From the NCBI GenBank assembly GCA_030448225.1, contig JAUJNJ010000019.1, positions 1-18,776 on the forward strand: a stretch of 18,776 nt of DNA, in the 5' to 3' direction. Below the pieces are notes generated by a model, which had not been told where the DNA came from, made no database searches, and was given only the letters and a program-made list of their open reading frames with translations. This document shows positions 16,350 through 18,776 of the stretch, in pieces. Source of the stretch: Phycisphaerae bacterium. Its GTDB lineage: Bacteria; Planctomycetota; Phycisphaerae; Tepidisphaerales; Tepidisphaeraceae. Positions within the stretch are counted from its first letter, which is position 1. Each line of letters opens with the position of its first letter. The translations under genes and the position numbers were made by a program.

Positions 16350-18173
16350 TTACCTCGACGTCGCCGCCGCAGGCGCCGTGAACGTCTGACGGATGCGCGC
16401 CGTCTCCTTCCGGACCGTGTCCGAATCCGCCCCGGCGTCGAACAGGACGAGCTTCGCCAGCGAGACCGACGCCTCGGCCTCCTCGTAGATGGCGGCGTCG
16501 GCGCCGACCTGCTCCAAGTCCTGCCGCTCGGCGATGTAGCGCGCCCGCACGAAGACCTTGATCGCCGGGTTGATGAGCTTCGCCGACGCGATCAGCGGGT
16601 TGCGGTTGACCGAGTGCGGCAGCGTGATGATCAGGTGCGTGGCGCGCGGGATCGCCTGGTGCATGACCTCGACGTTGAACGCGTCGCCGTAGATCGCCAG
16701 GCGGCCCTCGGCGGTCAGCGCGCGGATCGTGTCCATGTTAAGGTCCACCACGACCGTCTCGACCTTGTTCTTCCGCAGGATCCCGTCGACCGTCCGCCCG
16801 ACCGGCCCGTACCCGAGAATCACCGCCAGCGGCTCGGTCGACGCCTCGATCGCCCGGCCGCTCCGCTCGTTCATCGCCCGCTCGCGGTCGAGCGTGCGCC
16901 GGTTGAGGAACCGCCAGAGCCGGGGGTTGCGCTTGAGCAGCGCCTCGGCGCGGCCGATCGAGCGGAACAGGATCGGGTTGAGCGTGATCGACGCGATCGC
17001 GCAGGCGACGAGCAGGTTGTGCCCCCGCGCGTCGATCAGGCCGTGGGCCCGGCCCAGGTCCGACAGGATGAACGAGAACTCCCCGATCTGCGCCAGCCCG
17101 ATCGCCACCGTCAGCGCCGTCCGCGCCGGGTAGCCGATGACCGCGACGATCGCCAGCGCCGCCAGCGGCTTGCCCACCATGACGATGCCGAGGCCGGCCA
17201 GCAGCAGGCCCGGGTGCTCGAGGACGAACTTCGGGTCGAACAGCATCCCGACCGACGAGAAGAACAGCACCGCGAACGCGTCGCGCAGCGGCAGCGCGTC
17301 GGCGGCCGCCTGCTGCGAGACCGGCGACTGCCCCACGACCATGCCGGCCAAAAACGCGCCGAGCGCCATCGACGCGCCGAACACGTAGAACGAGCCGGTC
17401 GCGATCGCGATCGCCATCACGAGCACGGTCAGCGTGAACAGTTCCCGCGACCGCAGTCGGGCGACGCGCACCATGATCCACGGGATGACCCGCGACCCCG
17501 CCAGCAGCAGGAGCGCGACGAGGGCCGCCAGTTTCAGCAGCGCGACCAGCAGCGTGAGCAGCACCCCCTGCCCCGCCCCGCCCGTCGCCCCGCCGGCGGC
17601 CGCGTCGCCGGCGGGCGTGCCCATGGCGGGGATCAGGACCAGCACGATCACGGTCAGCACGTCCTCGACGATCAGCCACCCGACGGCGACGTGTCCGGCG
17701 GGCGTGTCCAGGACGTGGTTGTCGGTCAGCACGCGGATCAGCACGACCGTGCTGGCGACCGCCATCGCCATGCCGAGCACGAGCCCCGACTTCACCGGCA
17801 TGCCGAACGCGATCGCCACCGCCACGCCCAGCAGCGTCGCCACGAGGCTCTGCCCGATCGCGCCGGGGATGGCGACGTTGCGCACCTTGAGCAGGTCGCC
17901 GAGGTGGAAGTGCAGCCCGACGCCGAACATCAGGAGGATCACGCCGAGCTCCGCGAGCTGGGCCGCCAGCGCCTCGTCGGCCACGAAGCCGGGCGTGTGC
18001 CGCCCGATCAGGATGCCGCCGAGCAGGTACCCGACGATCGGCGAGAGCCGCAGGCGCTGGGTGATCAGCCCCATCACCCACGCGGCCGTGAAGGCGGCGG
18101 CGATCGTCTTGATGAGCGGGAGGTCGTGGGCGGCGGCGGCGATCAGACTGCCGGGCGACAGGTCGAGCGTCAT
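16350..18173 (-). CDS. CPA2-family cation:proton antiporter with TrkA-N domain (YbaL/KefB-like)
   Basis: The 607-residue frame is clean. ATG 18173 is chosen because GGAGG (18187-18183, minus strand) lies nine bases upstream and the protein then begins at the usual point before the first helix. It is an inner-membrane antiporter exchanging K+ or Na+ for protons. Residues about 15-400 hold some 12 helices, with LSPIVGYLLGGILIG (43-57), VGWLIVEDVLTVIVLVLIP (164-182), FGASMALGAFLAGMVVGQSP (265-284) and GLAQIGEFSFIL (359-370). A cytosolic TrkA-N (Rossmann) domain starts at about 447, with the nucleotide site GYGPVG (454-459) and VVVDLN (474-479). WLIVEDV and the overall length point to the YbaL subgroup over KefB/KefC, but the ion is not certain. 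The gene is divergent from dnaE and flanked on both sides by dnaE 5' sequence. Confidence 0.93.
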   Translation of the reverse strand: MTLDLSPGSLIAAAAHDLPLIKTIAAAFTAAWVMGLITQRLRLSPIVGYLLGGILIGRHTPGFVADEALAAQLAELGVILLMFGVGLHFHLGDLLKVRNVAIPGAIGQSLVATLLGVAVAIAFGMPVKSGLVLGMAMAVASTVVLIRVLTDNHVLDTPAGHVAVGWLIVEDVLTVIVLVLIPAMGTPAGDAAAGGATGGAGQGVLLTLLVALLKLAALVALLLLAGSRVIPWIMVRVARLRSRELFTLTVLVMAIAIATGSFYVFGASMALGAFLAGMVVGQSPVSQQAAADALPLRDAFAVLFFSSVGMLFDPKFVLEHPGLLLAGLGIVMVGKPLAALAIVAVIGYPARTALTVAIGLAQIGEFSFILSDLGRAHGLIDARGHNLLVACAIASITLNPILFRSIGRAEALLKRNPRLWRFLNRRTLDRERAMNERSGRAIEASTEPLAVILGYGPVGRTVDGILRKNKVETVVVDLNMDTIRALTAEGRLAIYGDAFNVEVMHQAIPRATHLIITLPHSVNRNPLIASAKLINPAIKVFVRARYIAERQDLEQVGADAAIYEEAEASVSLAKLVLFDAGADSDTVRKETARIRQTFTAPAAATSR

Positions 18174-18291
18174 GATCCGATCCCTCCGCCGGCCCGCGTG
18201 ATCTTCCTCGCACAACGGTGAACGTCGTCGTCGTCGCCCTCCGGCGGCGGCGCCGCCGTCGGCGGTCGCCGCGCCGGGCGGGCTCGCCCGC

Positions 18292-18332
18292 GCGTTAGGT
18301 GCCTACATAACGCAGACTTACCGCCGTGGAAA
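18292..18332 (-). promoter_or_regulatory. Possible antiporter promoter overlapped by a 22-bp dyad
   Basis: On the minus strand TTTCCA (18332-18327), 17 bases, then TATGTA (18309-18304) is a weak promoter candidate. The dyad GCGTTA (18292-18297) / TAACGC (18308-18313) overlaps its -10, and the smaller palindrome TAGGTGCCTA (18296-18305) sits within. A repressor or activator site is possible. Confidence 0.3.
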
Positions 18333-18385
18333 TCGCCCGGCCGGGCAAAAATTCGGCGGCCGTTGGCGCGATCGACTTTCGGAGA

Positions 18386-18414
18386 TTGTTCGGCCTCGCC
18401 GATTACGCTATAAC
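18386..18414 (+). promoter_or_regulatory. Probable sigma-70 promoter of dnaE
   Basis: TTGTTC (18386-18391), exactly 17 bases, then TATAAC (18409-18414), five of six matches to the -10 box. It would give a leader of about 180 bases before the dnaE ATG at 18602. Confidence 0.5.
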
Positions 18415-18601
18415 GCGCCTCGGGCAAGCCGCCGGACGGGACGACTCGGGGAATGAGTCGAATGCCGGCGGCCGAGCGTTTTCACGGACGAAAACCAGGT
18501 GCGGCGGGACGCGATCGAGCACGCGCGCGACGGGTCGAACCACGCGCGCGGCGAATCGCGCACCGCGCCCCACTCGTAAACCTCGGCCAGGGAAGTCGTC
18601 G

Positions 18602-18776
18602 ATGTCCACAGTCCCCTCCTTCGTCCACCTGCACGTCCACACGCACTACTCGCTGCTCGACGGCGCCTGCCGCGTCGGCGACATCGTCAAGCGCGCCAAG
18701 GCGCTGGGGATGGAGAGCGTCGCCATCACCGACCACGGGTGCATGTTCGGCGTCATCGAGTTCTACAACGAGTGCA
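18602..18776 (+). CDS. dnaE: DNA polymerase III alpha subunit, N-terminal PHP domain (partial)
   Basis: The start of the replicative DNA polymerase III alpha subunit, cut by the window edge after 58 codons. ATG 18602 follows the ribosome site AGGGA (18589-18593) by eight bases. The protein begins MSTVPSFVHLHVHTHYSLLD, with the PHP metal-binding histidines in HLHVHTHYS (residues 9-17). VGDIVKRAKALGMESVAIT then DHG, the second PHP metal motif, follow. This intact metal site is typical of DnaE proteins whose PHP domain may still bind metal or proofread. A promoter lies at 18386. A decayed copy of codons 25-56 occurs upstream at 16180. Confidence 0.93.
   Translation, partial: MSTVPSFVHLHVHTHYSLLDGACRVGDIVKRAKALGMESVAITDHGCMFGVIEFYNEC

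Larger units (their letters stand above)
18174..18601. other. Divergent intergenic region between the antiporter and dnaE genes
   Basis: About 430 bases without a gene. Besides the two promoters listed separately it holds GC hairpins in the leader side of the antiporter gene: CGGCGGC/GCCGCCG (18242-18258) and CGGGCG/CGCCCG (18275-18290). In the dnaE leader CGACTC/GAGTCG (18441-18459) forms a 6-bp stem. A good ribosome site for dnaE, AGGGA (18589-18593), stands eight bases before its ATG. Confidence 0.5.

Noticed and set aside
16051..16389. A 112-codon plus-strand frame that includes the dnaE-like fragment
   Set aside because: Only its middle resembles DnaE; the start lies within the surface-gene terminator region and there is no ribosome site, so I treat it as part of the remnant.
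14727..18221. A 1164-codon open frame on the plus strand
   Set aside because: It is Arg/Pro/Gln-rich low-complexity sequence in the wrong frame of the surface protein and antisense to the antiporter gene, a usual effect of very high GC.

Overview
The window is very GC-rich bacterial chromosome and most likely comes from a planctomycete, probably the Phycisphaerae side of that phylum (inference). The grounds are an FHA domain fused to a GspE/PilB ATPase, a surface protein carrying the planctomycete-type N-terminal LERRTLMS sorting motif, two beta-propeller proteins (one with a zinc ribbon, one with paired Tudor/SH3-like folds), a Uma2 protein, and a pair of M16 peptidase homologues of which only one is catalytic.

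Layout, left to right. Minus-strand ispH (last step of the MEP isoprenoid pathway) diverges from a plus-strand DUF1015 gene. Three minus-strand genes follow: a zinc-ribbon/membrane/beta-propeller protein, the FHA-GspE fusion, and a secreted Tudor-like/WD40-like protein. From about 10.1 kb a plus-strand cluster begins: a non-catalytic M16 homologue, a Uma2-family nuclease-like protein, a BSP-family metallopeptidase interrupted by one in-frame stop, and a catalytic M16 peptidase that ends at a strong terminator. Next come a plus-strand acidic beta-helix surface protein, a minus-strand CPA2 cation:proton antiporter with a TrkA-N domain, and the first 58 codons of dnaE, which runs off the right edge.

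Two features lie outside the ordinary genes. A decayed copy of the start of dnaE sits at about 16170-16345, so the antiporter gene is flanked by direct repeats of the dnaE 5' end. An 83-bp nested inverted repeat (REP/BIME-like) lies between the BSP peptidase and the catalytic M16 gene.

Sequence quality is uneven. Between 1 and about 6.1 kb, and between about 10.3 and 11.2 kb, conserved protein motifs continue but jump frame every 50-300 bases, often at G or C runs. From 7.5 to 9.9 kb and 11.4 to 18.8 kb the reading frames are clean apart from one stop codon. I read this as uncorrected indel errors, not gene decay. The broken genes are therefore annotated as whole genes with frameshifts, and their internal residue numbers are approximate. 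I found no rRNA, tRNA, CRISPR array or recognisable transposase. I did not find a defence-type or otherwise clearly new system; the most unusual material is the domain architectures and the dnaE duplication.
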